Shown here: piece after piece, positions 1 through 6,566 of the stretch
Numbering within the stretch: position 1 is the first letter of the stretch
Layout of the letters: every line of letters starts with the position of its first letter
NCBI GenBank assembly: GCA_018678395.1
Contig: JAHHMJ010000644.1
Coordinates: 1 to 14,836 of the forward strand
Direction of reading: 5' to 3'
DNA: 14,836 bases
Origin: Gemmatimonadota bacterium
GTDB taxonomy: Bacteria > Gemmatimonadota > Gemmatimonadetes > Longimicrobiales > Gaopeijiaceae
The notes under the pieces: generated by a model
What the model was told of the DNA's origin: nothing
The model's input: the letters and a program-made list of their open reading frames with translations, nothing else
The model's database searches: none
Program-made: the position numbers and the translations under genes

Positions 1-42
1 GGTCAGGGCGAGGAGCGGAAGACGGCGCAGTGCGTGAAGCAT
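1..42 (-). CDS. Start of a probable signal-peptide protein, cut by window edge
   Basis: On the minus strand an ATG at 42-40 opens a frame that stays open to the window edge and reads MLHALRRLPLLALT. A basic n-region (H, RR) followed by a hydrophobic run looks like the beginning of a Sec signal peptide. The same frame is open further upstream, with ATGs at 117-115 and 123-121, just after the stop of the metallo-hydrolase gene. Those would add about 25 unremarkable residues, so I prefer the inner ATG. No good Shine-Dalgarno sequence precedes it. Only 14 codons are visible, so no function can be given. It would be the next gene downstream in the same direction as the aminotransferase/hydrolase pair, 85 bases after the hydrolase stop. 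Confidence 0.35.
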   Translation of the reverse strand, partial: MLHALRRLPLLALT

Positions 43-127
43 TCGATGACCGATGGAATCAGGGACGTACGGGGCACACAGGTCTTCCAGGAGTCTCGGC
101 CTGCGCACCCGCACCATAAACATCTGA

Positions 128-1156
128 TTACCGAATCTCGATCCTCGTGCCCGGTACGGGAAGGGTCCAGCGGCTCTCGTCGCCCTCCAGCGCCCGGCGA
201 AGTCGCTCGACGAAGCGAGCCAGATTCGTACCGGGGACCGGGTCCGGGTCGACGCTCACCGGCTCGAAGAAGTCCTCCCAGTGGCCGAGCACGACGTGCC
301 GGGGACGCAGATTCTCCATGACGGCCTCCGGGTGCCAGCGTGCCTCTTCGAACGAGGCGGGAACCAACACCGCGACGTCGACCGAGTCGGTACCCTCGGG
401 GACGAAGCCGTAGGGCCCCTCGGACACGGCATCCTGGACATAGATCCGGCGCACGACCGAGCCGGAGGAGTCGAGGACCTCGAAGAGAAACGACAGCGCG
501 TCGCCGCCGACCCACTCCGAGGCCGACCGCGGCTCCCGTTCGAGCGGCGCCTCCCGCGACGCGTCGTAGAGCTCGAGCCCGCCGAAGTGGGGCGGATGCC
601 GGGACCTGACGGGGAGGACGCGGAGATCCGGCCCGAGAGGAACGCGGGTGCCCCCACCCTCGACGTCGGCCGCCAACGACGAGAGGTCGACGAGTCTGTC
701 GGGGTCGAGGTCCAACCGGGACCACGCCGGCGCCAGCGTACGGACACCCGTGGTATTCGTGAGCACCCGCGCTCGAGCAGCTTGGCGCGCAGCGACCCAT
801 GGAACGTCCATGAGGTGGTCGTAGTGCGCGTGACCGGACACGATCGCAACGACGCGCGAGAGTTCGGTGACCCCGACGGTTCGGAGCCCCTCGGCGATCG
901 CGACCGTGTCGGCTTCGATCTCGAGGAGACCGGTGCGCCAGATCGACGGATTCGAGAACAGGGGCGCCGTGAGCACCGCAGTGGCCGGCGTCTCGATGAG
1001 CCAGCCGCCGACCCCGAGATACGTCATCGTGACGGGAGGGGCCGGCACCGCAGCACCGGTATCCAGGCGCACCGGGCCCCTTGCGAAGTCCGCCGCGGTG
1101 AGTGCCGGCGCACATCCAGTCACCAGCAGGGCGAGCACCAGTGCGGCGCCCTTCAT
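128..1156 (-). CDS. Lipoprotein metallo-beta-lactamase-fold hydrolase
   Basis: A 342-residue protein with a lipoprotein signal peptide: MKGAAL, a hydrophobic run, then the lipobox VTGC with acylated Cys15. A mature protein anchored in the periplasm is therefore expected. The metallo-beta-lactamase fold is shown by the motif H109-A-H111-Y-D113-H114. Further likely metal ligands are His187 or His190 (RHPPHFG), Asp242 (IYVQDAV) and His292 (LGHWEDFF). In general layout it resembles UlaG-like and uncharacterised MBL-fold hydrolases, but the substrate cannot be read from the sequence. An upstream frame extension exists, but the ATG at 1156 is preceded by a G-rich Shine-Dalgarno stretch and follows the aminotransferase stop by one base (TGAGATG). 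The two are thus almost certainly cotranscribed and probably translationally coupled. The product could be an amide, ester or lactone hydrolase; a true beta-lactamase is not supported. Confidence 0.87.
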   Translation of the reverse strand: MKGAALVLALLVTGCAPALTAADFARGPVRLDTGAAVPAPPVTMTYLGVGGWLIETPATAVLTAPLFSNPSIWRTGLLEIEADTVAIAEGLRTVGVTELSRVVAIVSGHAHYDHLMDVPWVAARQAARARVLTNTTGVRTLAPAWSRLDLDPDRLVDLSSLAADVEGGGTRVPLGPDLRVLPVRSRHPPHFGGLELYDASREAPLEREPRSASEWVGGDALSFLFEVLDSSGSVVRRIYVQDAVSEGPYGFVPEGTDSVDVAVLVPASFEEARWHPEAVMENLRPRHVVLGHWEDFFEPVSVDPDPVPGTNLARFVERLRRALEGDESRWTLPVPGTRIEIR

Positions 1157-1157
1157 C

Positions 1158-2018
1158 TCATCCCCCCGAAGCGTGCCGCTCCACCCGCTCGAGCAGAGCG
1201 TCGAAGAGGCGGCGCGTAACCGGGCCGACCCGGCCGTCACCGATGTCGCGCCCGTCCAGTCGTACGGTGGGCCTCACCTCGGTCGTGGTCCCGGTGAAGA
1301 ACGCCTCGTCGGCCCGCACCAAGTCCTCGACCTGGATCGGCCGCACCTCGACCGCGATTCCACTCTCGCGAGCGAGTTCGATCACGAGCCCACGGGTGAT
1401 CCCGGGCAGCACCACGTTCGTGAGGGGATGGGTCACGAGCGTCTCGCCGAAGACCGCGAAGAAGTTGTTGTGGGCACCCTCCAGAGCGATTCCGTCCCTG
1501 ACGAAGAGGGCGTCGTCGACCCCCGCGTCCACGGCGGCCTGCTGCGCGAGAACGTTCGGGAGGAGGGCGATGGTCTTCACGTCGACCCTCGCCCAACGGC
1601 GATCGGGCACCGTGATCGCCTCGAATCCCGCACCCCAGCGTGCCGGGTCCGGACGGTGGAAGGCCTTGGCGTAGGCGTAGACCGTCGGCGGAACCGGGGT
1701 CGCCGGGAAGGCGTGCGTGCGAGGTGCGACGCCCCGTGTGATCTGGATGTAGACGATCGAAATCGGCTCCGACGTCAGCCCGTTCTCGACGAGGAGGCGT
1801 TCGTGGACCTCGGTCAGCCCGGAGGTGTCGGCGTCGATCCGCAGCGCACACAGGCCCCGGAGCATGCGGTCGATGTGACGGTCCATCAGAAAGAACCGTC
1901 CCCCGTATGCCGGAGTGACTTCGTAGATCCCGTCGGCGAAGAGAAAGCCCCGATCGTCGACGGATACGCGGGCCTGAGAGGCCTCCACGTAGTCGCCGTT
2001 CAGATAGACGATGGCCAT
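1158..2018 (-). CDS. dat: D-amino-acid aminotransferase (class IV, PLP)
   Basis: A 286-residue fold-type IV PLP aminotransferase, close in length to the Bacillus D-alanine aminotransferase (about 282). The family exchanges the amino group between D-alanine and 2-oxoglutarate, yielding D-glutamate for peptidoglycan. The match runs end to end: N-terminal YLNGDYVEAS, then RGFLFADGIYEV with Tyr32; the D-specific carboxylate-binding R100-T-H102 in RGVAPRTHAFP; catalytic Lys148 in DVKTIALLPNVLA; Glu180 in ALEGAHNNFF, which contacts the pyridine nitrogen; and the phosphate-binding TGTTTEV near the C-terminus. The Arg-x-His pair favours the D-amino-acid enzyme over the branched-chain (IlvE) and aminodeoxychorismate lyase (PabC) relatives. 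The ATG at 2018 has AGGA seven bases upstream; the longer open frame runs into pspA and is not real. It is followed after one base by the lipoprotein hydrolase gene. Confidence 0.9.
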   Translation of the reverse strand: MAIVYLNGDYVEASQARVSVDDRGFLFADGIYEVTPAYGGRFFLMDRHIDRMLRGLCALRIDADTSGLTEVHERLLVENGLTSEPISIVYIQITRGVAPRTHAFPATPVPPTVYAYAKAFHRPDPARWGAGFEAITVPDRRWARVDVKTIALLPNVLAQQAAVDAGVDDALFVRDGIALEGAHNNFFAVFGETLVTHPLTNVVLPGITRGLVIELARESGIAVEVRPIQVEDLVRADEAFFTGTTTEVRPTVRLDGRDIGDGRVGPVTRRLFDALLERVERHASGG

Positions 2019-2049
2019 GGCGAATCCTGGACCACGGGTGGTTGGACGA

Positions 2050-2086
2050 ATGCGGGGACGCCCCCTCGACGAGAGCGCCCCCGCAT
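2050..2086 (-). terminator. Hairpin between pspA and the aminotransferase gene
   Basis: An exact eight-base inverted repeat, ATGCGGGG (2050-2057) and CCCCGCAT (2079-2086), encloses a 21-base loop; a smaller GGGG-ACG-CCCC hairpin overlaps its left arm. It lies in the 100-base gap after the pspA stop. It may end or attenuate transcription of the pspA unit, or protect the mRNA end. There is no run of T after it on either strand, so it is not a textbook intrinsic terminator. Confidence 0.35.
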
Positions 2087-2118
2087 ACGAATCGTTCGGA
2101 CTGCGCGGGGCCGGGTGA

Positions 2119-2985
2119 TCAGGCCTCGGCGTTCTTGTTCTCGAGGTCCTTGAACTGCTCGAGGAGTTCGGCCTCTGCGATCCCGCTCGACTCCTCGTCG
2201 GCGTCCTCCTCTTCGACCACCTCGACCTCGGCCTCCTGAACGGGGGCTTCGGCGTCCGTCTCGTCGTCGCCGGCACCGAGGGCCTTCGGCTTCTCGGAAC
2301 CCGGCAGCAGTCCCATCTCCTGCTTGAGCGCGAGGAGCTTGTCCTCGACCCCGGCGTCGCCACCGCCGGCCTCGAGCTGCATGAACTCGGTTTCGAGGGT
2401 GTCGCTGCCGAGCGCCTCGTCGACCTCGGCTGCGGCGAGGCTCTTCCGCTCGGATTCCTCGATCTTCTCGGCCATGCGGTTGAACGCCTCGAACGCCGAG
2501 GTGTCCGACAGGCCCGACATGGTCTCGTGGATGCGCTTCTGCGCCTGGGCGCGCTTCTGCTTGGCGATCAGGAGATTCCGCTTGCGCTTCGCCTCCTCGA
2601 TCTTGTCGTTGAGCTGCCGCAGCGAGCCCTTGAGCTTCTCGGTCTCTTCGGCCTGGGCGCGCCAGGTCTGATCGAGCATCTGCACCCGCTGGGCGTGCTC
2701 CTGCTGACGCATGAGCGCCTGCTTCGCCAGGTCGTCACGACCTTCCTTGACGGCCAGCATCGCACGGCGTTCCCAGTCCCGCGTCTGCTTCACCTCTTCA
2801 TCGAGCTGGCTGCGGAGCTTGCGCTCGTCGGCGATGGCCGCGGCGACTTCACGCTTGGCCTTCGCCAGCTGGTCCCGCATGTCCAGGATGATCTGGTTGA
2901 GCATCTTCTCCGGGTTCTCGGCCCGAGAGATCAGATCATTGATGTTGGACTTCAGAAGCGTCGAAAACTTGGTAAAGATCCCCAT
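2119..2985 (-). CDS. pspA: PspA/IM30 (Vipp1) family membrane-protection protein
   Basis: A 288-residue member of the PspA/IM30 family. These ESCRT-III-related proteins assemble on the inner leaflet of the cytoplasmic membrane under stress and limit proton leakage. The N-terminal amphipathic helix MGIFTKFSTLLKSNINDLI is followed by the family signature ISRAENPEKMLNQIILDM. A long, charged helical hairpin follows to about residue 185, then the closing helix EDKLLALKQEMGLLP, ending near residue 228. A 60-residue tail follows with about 22 Asp/Glu residues and a final short helix (IAEAELLEQFKDLENKN). E. coli PspA has about 222 residues and no such tail. The ATG at 2985 has a strong AGGAGGG eight bases upstream, embedded in the last codons of the preceding gene. 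No pspF, pspB or pspC is visible, so the classical enterobacterial control circuit is not present here. Confidence 0.93.
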   Translation of the reverse strand: MGIFTKFSTLLKSNINDLISRAENPEKMLNQIILDMRDQLAKAKREVAAAIADERKLRSQLDEEVKQTRDWERRAMLAVKEGRDDLAKQALMRQQEHAQRVQMLDQTWRAQAEETEKLKGSLRQLNDKIEEAKRKRNLLIAKQKRAQAQKRIHETMSGLSDTSAFEAFNRMAEKIEESERKSLAAAEVDEALGSDTLETEFMQLEAGGGDAGVEDKLLALKQEMGLLPGSEKPKALGAGDDETDAEAPVQEAEVEVVEEEDADEESSGIAEAELLEQFKDLENKNAEA

Positions 2986-2989
2986 CGGG

Positions 2990-3391
2990 TCAGCCCTCCT
3001 CCCCGGACACACCGGCGAGATCGCGGATGCGCTCCATGTGCCCGGAGGCGGCCAGGTGGATGCTCTCCACCGACGCCTGGACCTCAGCGAAGTCCAGGGT
3101 CTCCAGCTCCAGGGTGTCGCTGATGATGAGCTCCCCGTCCTCGATGCCGTAGGCGCCGTGGACGACGTCGCTCGCGTTCATTTCGAGTAGCGTGCGATAC
3201 AACTCCTCGCTCCCCGCCTCGTCGGGAAGGTCCATGACCTTCATACGGAGCAGCAGAAGCGGGGGTGCATGGTTGAGCACCAACGGGTACCCGCCGTTGC
3301 GGGTCCGGACGAGGAACATGCCCTCTTCCAGTTCCTGATAGTCCACATCCATCCGGATGAGGAAGCTCTCGAGGTCCTCTCGGGTGACCAT
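2990..3391 (-). CDS. YbjN/YjfI-like small protein, PspA partner
   Basis: A 133-residue, soluble, acidic protein with no signal peptide or membrane segment. The stretch LLEMNASDVVHGAYGIEDGELIISDTLELETLDFAEVQASVESI has the pattern of YbjN / type III secretion chaperone-like (CesT fold) domains: a helix with an Asn, 'GAYGI', two short strands and a closing helix. In E. coli a DUF2170 protein of similar length, YjfI, is encoded immediately before the PspA paralogue YjfJ. The arrangement here, a small gene four bases before pspA, is the same. I infer that it binds or regulates PspA; the exact family (DUF2170 or YbjN) needs a profile search. The longer frame begins at a TTG at 3409; the ATG at 3391, with GGAG upstream, is the better start. 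Confidence 0.75.
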   Translation of the reverse strand: MVTREDLESFLIRMDVDYQELEEGMFLVRTRNGGYPLVLNHAPPLLLLRMKVMDLPDEAGSEELYRTLLEMNASDVVHGAYGIEDGELIISDTLELETLDFAEVQASVESIHLAASGHMERIRDLAGVSGEEG

Positions 3392-3594
3392 CGACCACTC
3401 CGTTCTCAAGGTACGACGCCGCTGTGGGCAGGCGTTTCGGGCGTGCGCCGGGGACGCATGGTTCGCAGTCCGTACGCCGACGGCACCCAGGGGGTTTCCC
3501 GCCGGCTGAAACTAAAGACAACCGGGGACGAGCGCGACTGCGGACGAGCCCGTTCCGAGTCCTCGTACGGTCGCAGCCGCGCACGTCTTCATCG
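3392..3594. other. Intergenic region between uvrA and the YbjN-like gene
   Basis: A stretch of 203 bases between the uvrA stop and the next start on the same strand. It must hold the end of the uvrA transcript and probably the promoter of the psp pair. I see no convincing -35/-10 pair; TTGTCT (minus strand, 3521-3516) is a weak -35 candidate with no good -10 at the right distance. It contains GTTTC (3494-3498) and GAAAC (3508-3512), a nine-base-spaced inverted repeat, and CGCAGTC (3464-3470) with its complement (3536-3542). No sigma-54 consensus or RNA gene was recognised. Small plus-strand frames crossing it look like GC-rich noise. Confidence 0.5.
3398..3401 (-). promoter_or_regulatory. Ribosome binding site deciding the YbjN-like start
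   Basis: GGAG on the minus strand, six bases before the ATG at 3391. It lies inside the six extra codons of the TTG-started alternative, which has no equally good site of its own, so it selects the ATG as start. Confidence 0.65.
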
Positions 3595-6459
3595 TCAGAC
3601 GACCTGAGCCCTCTGTGCCGCGAGCAGTGAGCCCAGATAGCGGCCCGTGTACGACTCGGGGTGCGCCGCGACGGCCTCGGGCGGGCCCGCGGCGACGATC
3701 CCACCCCCGGCCGCCCCGCCACCGGGGCCCAGATCGATGATCCAGTCGGCGGTTTTCACGACCTCCAGGTTGTGCTCGATGACCACCACGGTGTTGCCCA
3801 GCTCCACCAATCGGTGCAGAACCTCGAGGAGTACCCGGACGTCTTCGAAGTGGAGACCCGTGGTCGGCTCGTCGAGGATGTACAGCGTGTTGCCGGTCTG
3901 ACGTTTCGACAGTTCCGTGGCGAGCTTGACCCGCTGCGCCTCGCCCCCCGACAGCGTCGTGGCGGACTGCCCGAGGTGGATGTAGTCGAGCCCGACGTCG
4001 TGCAGCGTCTGCAGCTTGCCGCGGATCCGCGGGACCGCGTCGAAGAACTCGAGCGCCTCCTCGACGGTCATGTCCAGCACCTCGGCGATGTTGCGCCCCT
4101 TGTAGCGGACGTCGAGCGTCTCGCGGTTGTAGCGCTTGCCCTTGCAGACGTCGCAGGGCACGTACACGTCCGGCAGGAAGTGCATCTCGATCTTGACCAG
4201 CCCGTCTCCCTTGCACGCCTCGCAGCGTCCCCCCTTCACGTTGAAGGAGAAGCGGCCCGGAGCGTATCCGCGCATCTGCGATTCCGGAAGCGACGCGAAG
4301 AGGTCGCGGATGGGCGTGAAGAGCCCGGTGTAGGTGGCCGGATTCGATCGTGGCGTTCGTCCGATCGCCGACTGATCGACCTCGATGACCTTGTCGATGA
4401 GATCCAGCCCATCCAGCCCGCCGTGGGGTGCGGGCGCCGCTTTCGCACGGTAGAAATGACGCGCCAGAGCGGCGTAGAGGGTCTCGTTGACCAGCGTGGA
4501 TTTACCGGAGCCGCTCACCCCGGTGACGGCCGTGAAGGTGCCGAGCGGGAACTCGACGTCGAGATCCCGCAGGTTGTTCCCCCGCGCACCTCGCACCCGC
4601 AGGACCCGATCACCGTCCACCGGCCGTCGCGAGGCGGGAATCGGAATCGTCCGCTCGCCACGCAGGTAGGCCCCCGTCAGCGACCGCTCGGCGTCGAGCA
4701 CCGCCTGCAGCGTGCCCTCGGCGACCACTTCACCTCCATGCCGACCCGCCCCCGGACCGAGGTCGACCAGCCAGTCGGCTGCGCGGATCGTGTCCTCGTC
4801 GTGCTCGACCACCAGGACCGTGTTGCCCAGGTCCCGCAAGGCGCGCAACGTGCCGAGCAGCCGCTCGTTGTCGCGCTGATGCAAGCCGATCGACGGCTCG
4901 TCGAGGATGTACAGGACCCCGACCAACCGGCTTCCGATCTGGGTGGCGAGCCGGATGCGTTGCGCCTCACCGCCCGACAGCGTGCCCGCCGCGCGCCCGA
5001 GCGACAGGTACCCGAGTCCGACATCCGCCAGGAAACCGAGCCGCTCGCCGACCTCCTTGACGATGGGTCCCGCGATCTCCTCGGGCAGATCGGGGTCACC
5101 GGGCCGAAGCGCGTTCACGAAGGCGAGCGCGTCGTCGATCGGGAAGTCGACCAGTTCCCCGAGCGACCGGTCGCCCACCGTGACGGCGCGGGACTCTGGC
5201 CGCAGCCGGGACCCGTGGCAGGTCCCGCAGGCGAGGGTGGACATGTAGTCCTCGAGCTGGTTGCGCACGTTCGCCGAGCGGGTGTCGGCATACCGACGCT
5301 GCACGCTGGCGACCACCCCTTCCCAGGTGTCCTCGTAGTGCCCCTTCATCTTCCCCGAGCCCGACTGGTAGGGGAAGCGGATCTTCATCGCGCCGGACCC
5401 CATCATGATCGCCTCGCGCACGTCCTCGGCGAGGTCGCCCCAGGGTCGCGCGAGGTCGAACTCGTAGGCCTGCGCCAGCCCCGGCAGCACCGATCGGCGC
5501 AGATGCCCCGCCGGCGAACCCCACGGAAGGACGACCCCTTCGAGAATCGACAAGGAGTGGTCACCCAGCAGGAGGTGCGGATTGACCTCCTTGCGGGTGC
5601 CGAGCCCGTCGCAGTCCGGACAGGCACCGTAGGGCGAGTTGAACGAGAACTGCCGGGGCTCCAGTTCGGCGAGCGACGTCCCGCACGCGGCGCAGGCGTA
5701 GTGCTCGCTGAACATGTGCGAGGTCGGCTGCTTTCGTCGCGCGTGCTCGAGGACCTCGACCACGCCCTCGGCCGCTCGCAGCGCCGTCTCGACCGAATCC
5801 GCGAGCCGTGTGCGGTCGTCTTCGCGAACGACGAGGCGGTCCACGACGATGGCGATGTCGTGATTCTCGTACCGATTCAATGCGGGAAGATCGACGAGAT
5901 CGAAGGTGTCCCCATCGACCCGGGCGCGGACGAAGCCCTCCTTGCGGGCCTTCTCGAAGAGGTCCCGGAATTCACCCTTCCGGCCGCGCACCAGAGGGGC
6001 CAGCACCTCGATTCTGGTCCCGTCCCCGAGGCCCAGGAGGCGATCGACGATCTGGGTGGCGGACTGACGCAGCACGGGCGCACCGCAGTGGGGACAGTGC
6101 GGGATGCCGACCCGCGCCCACAGGAGGCGCAGGTAGTCGTACACCTCGGTGACCGTTCCCACCGTCGAACGCGGGTTGCGACCCACGGTCTTCTGCTCGA
6201 TCGAGATCGCCGGTGACAGGCCCTCGATCGAGTCGACGTCGGGCTTCTCCATGAGTCCGAGGAACTGCCGTGCGTAGGCCGACAGCGACTCGACGTACCG
6301 ACGCTGGCCCTCGGCGTAGATGGTATCGAACGCCAGTGAGCTCTTCCCCGAGCCGGAGAGCCCGGTGATGACCACCAGACTTTCGCGGGGGAGGTGAACC
6401 TCGATGTCGCGCAGGTTGTGCTCCCGCGCGCCGCGCACCACCAGGACGTCATGTTTCAT
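3595..6459 (-). CDS. uvrA: Excinuclease ABC subunit A (UvrA)
   Basis: A 954-residue UvrA (E. coli about 940). It is the DNA-damage sensor of nucleotide excision repair: a dimer of tandem ABC ATPases that finds bulky lesions and loads UvrB. Visible parts: first Walker A GLSGSGKS (residues 33-40, Lys39) and first ABC signature LSGGEAQR (494-501); second Walker A GVSGSGKS (647-654, Lys653) and second signature [12 protein letters not shown] (from 836). Each half has the expected Walker B ([24 protein letters not shown]) and a downstream His. Zinc modules are present: ACAACG with CPDCDG in the first half, and C746xxC749 with C769xxC772 in the second. The UvrB-binding and signature regions look intact and no frameshift is seen. 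The ATG at 6459 ([16 protein letters not shown]) matches the family start; an in-frame upstream extension is not conserved. No Shine-Dalgarno sequence precedes it. Confidence 0.97.
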   Translation of the reverse strand: MKHDVLVVRGAREHNLRDIEVHLPRESLVVITGLSGSGKSSLAFDTIYAEGQRRYVESLSAYARQFLGLMEKPDVDSIEGLSPAISIEQKTVGRNPRSTVGTVTEVYDYLRLLWARVGIPHCPHCGAPVLRQSATQIVDRLLGLGDGTRIEVLAPLVRGRKGEFRDLFEKARKEGFVRARVDGDTFDLVDLPALNRYENHDIAIVVDRLVVREDDRTRLADSVETALRAAEGVVEVLEHARRKQPTSHMFSEHYACAACGTSLAELEPRQFSFNSPYGACPDCDGLGTRKEVNPHLLLGDHSLSILEGVVLPWGSPAGHLRRSVLPGLAQAYEFDLARPWGDLAEDVREAIMMGSGAMKIRFPYQSGSGKMKGHYEDTWEGVVASVQRRYADTRSANVRNQLEDYMSTLACGTCHGSRLRPESRAVTVGDRSLGELVDFPIDDALAFVNALRPGDPDLPEEIAGPIVKEVGERLGFLADVGLGYLSLGRAAGTLSGGEAQRIRLATQIGSRLVGVLYILDEPSIGLHQRDNERLLGTLRALRDLGNTVLVVEHDEDTIRAADWLVDLGPGAGRHGGEVVAEGTLQAVLDAERSLTGAYLRGERTIPIPASRRPVDGDRVLRVRGARGNNLRDLDVEFPLGTFTAVTGVSGSGKSTLVNETLYAALARHFYRAKAAPAPHGGLDGLDLIDKVIEVDQSAIGRTPRSNPATYTGLFTPIRDLFASLPESQMRGYAPGRFSFNVKGGRCEACKGDGLVKIEMHFLPDVYVPCDVCKGKRYNRETLDVRYKGRNIAEVLDMTVEEALEFFDAVPRIRGKLQTLHDVGLDYIHLGQSATTLSGGEAQRVKLATELSKRQTGNTLYILDEPTTGLHFEDVRVLLEVLHRLVELGNTVVVIEHNLEVVKTADWIIDLGPGGGAAGGGIVAAGPPEAVAAHPESYTGRYLGSLLAAQRAQVV

Positions 6460-6460
6460 G

Positions 6461-6490
6461 GAAACCGAAGAATAGCCGAAGGCTGGTTTC
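6461..6490. repeat. Inverted repeat over the uvrA start region
   Basis: GAAACC (6461-6466) and its exact complement GGTTTC (6485-6490) are separated by 18 bases that contain the candidate uvrA -10 box and a repeated CCGAAG. The position over the presumed promoter would suit an operator. The arms are only six bases long, so chance is possible, and it matches neither the E. coli nor the Bacillus LexA box. Confidence 0.3.
6469..6474 (-). promoter_or_regulatory. Possible uvrA -10 element, near-leaderless transcript
   Basis: TATTCT on the minus strand, with only nine bases between it and the uvrA ATG at 6459. Transcription starting the usual six to seven bases downstream would leave a leader of two or three bases, which fits the missing Shine-Dalgarno site. 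No good -35 was found; TTCCCC at 6498-6493 is weak. Confidence 0.4.
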
Positions 6491-6553
6491 GGGGGGAAGC
6501 CCCGACGTACGGCAGAGGGCAACGCCCCACACCGGGACCACGGGTGCACGCCT

Positions 6554-6559
6554 TACGTT
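6554..6559 (+). promoter_or_regulatory. Possible -10 element of the stress-protein gene
   Basis: TACGTT fits the TANNNT -10 form and ends seven bases before the ATG at 6567. Transcription would then start at or next to the ATG, giving a leaderless mRNA. No Shine-Dalgarno site and no clear -35 are visible. Confidence 0.35.
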
Positions 6560-6566
6560 GTGCATC

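Noticed and set aside
3..1240. Long frames on both strands over the hydrolase gene (for example 3-1115 minus, 281-1219 plus)
   Set aside because: Arg/Gly/Pro-rich shadow translations; the frame 128-1156 has the lipobox and HxHxDH motif.
867..2153. 428-residue plus-strand frame
   Set aside because: Antisense to the aminotransferase and hydrolase; no motif.
2019..2363. N-terminal extension of the aminotransferase to 401 residues
   Set aside because: The added part overlaps pspA and is Arg/Ser-rich; the family start is MAIVYLNGD at 2018 with a good ribosome site.
3661..6216. 851-residue open frame on the plus strand
   Set aside because: It is fully antisense to uvrA, has Arg/Asp/Val-rich composition with no recognisable domain, and arises from the codon bias of a GC-rich gene.
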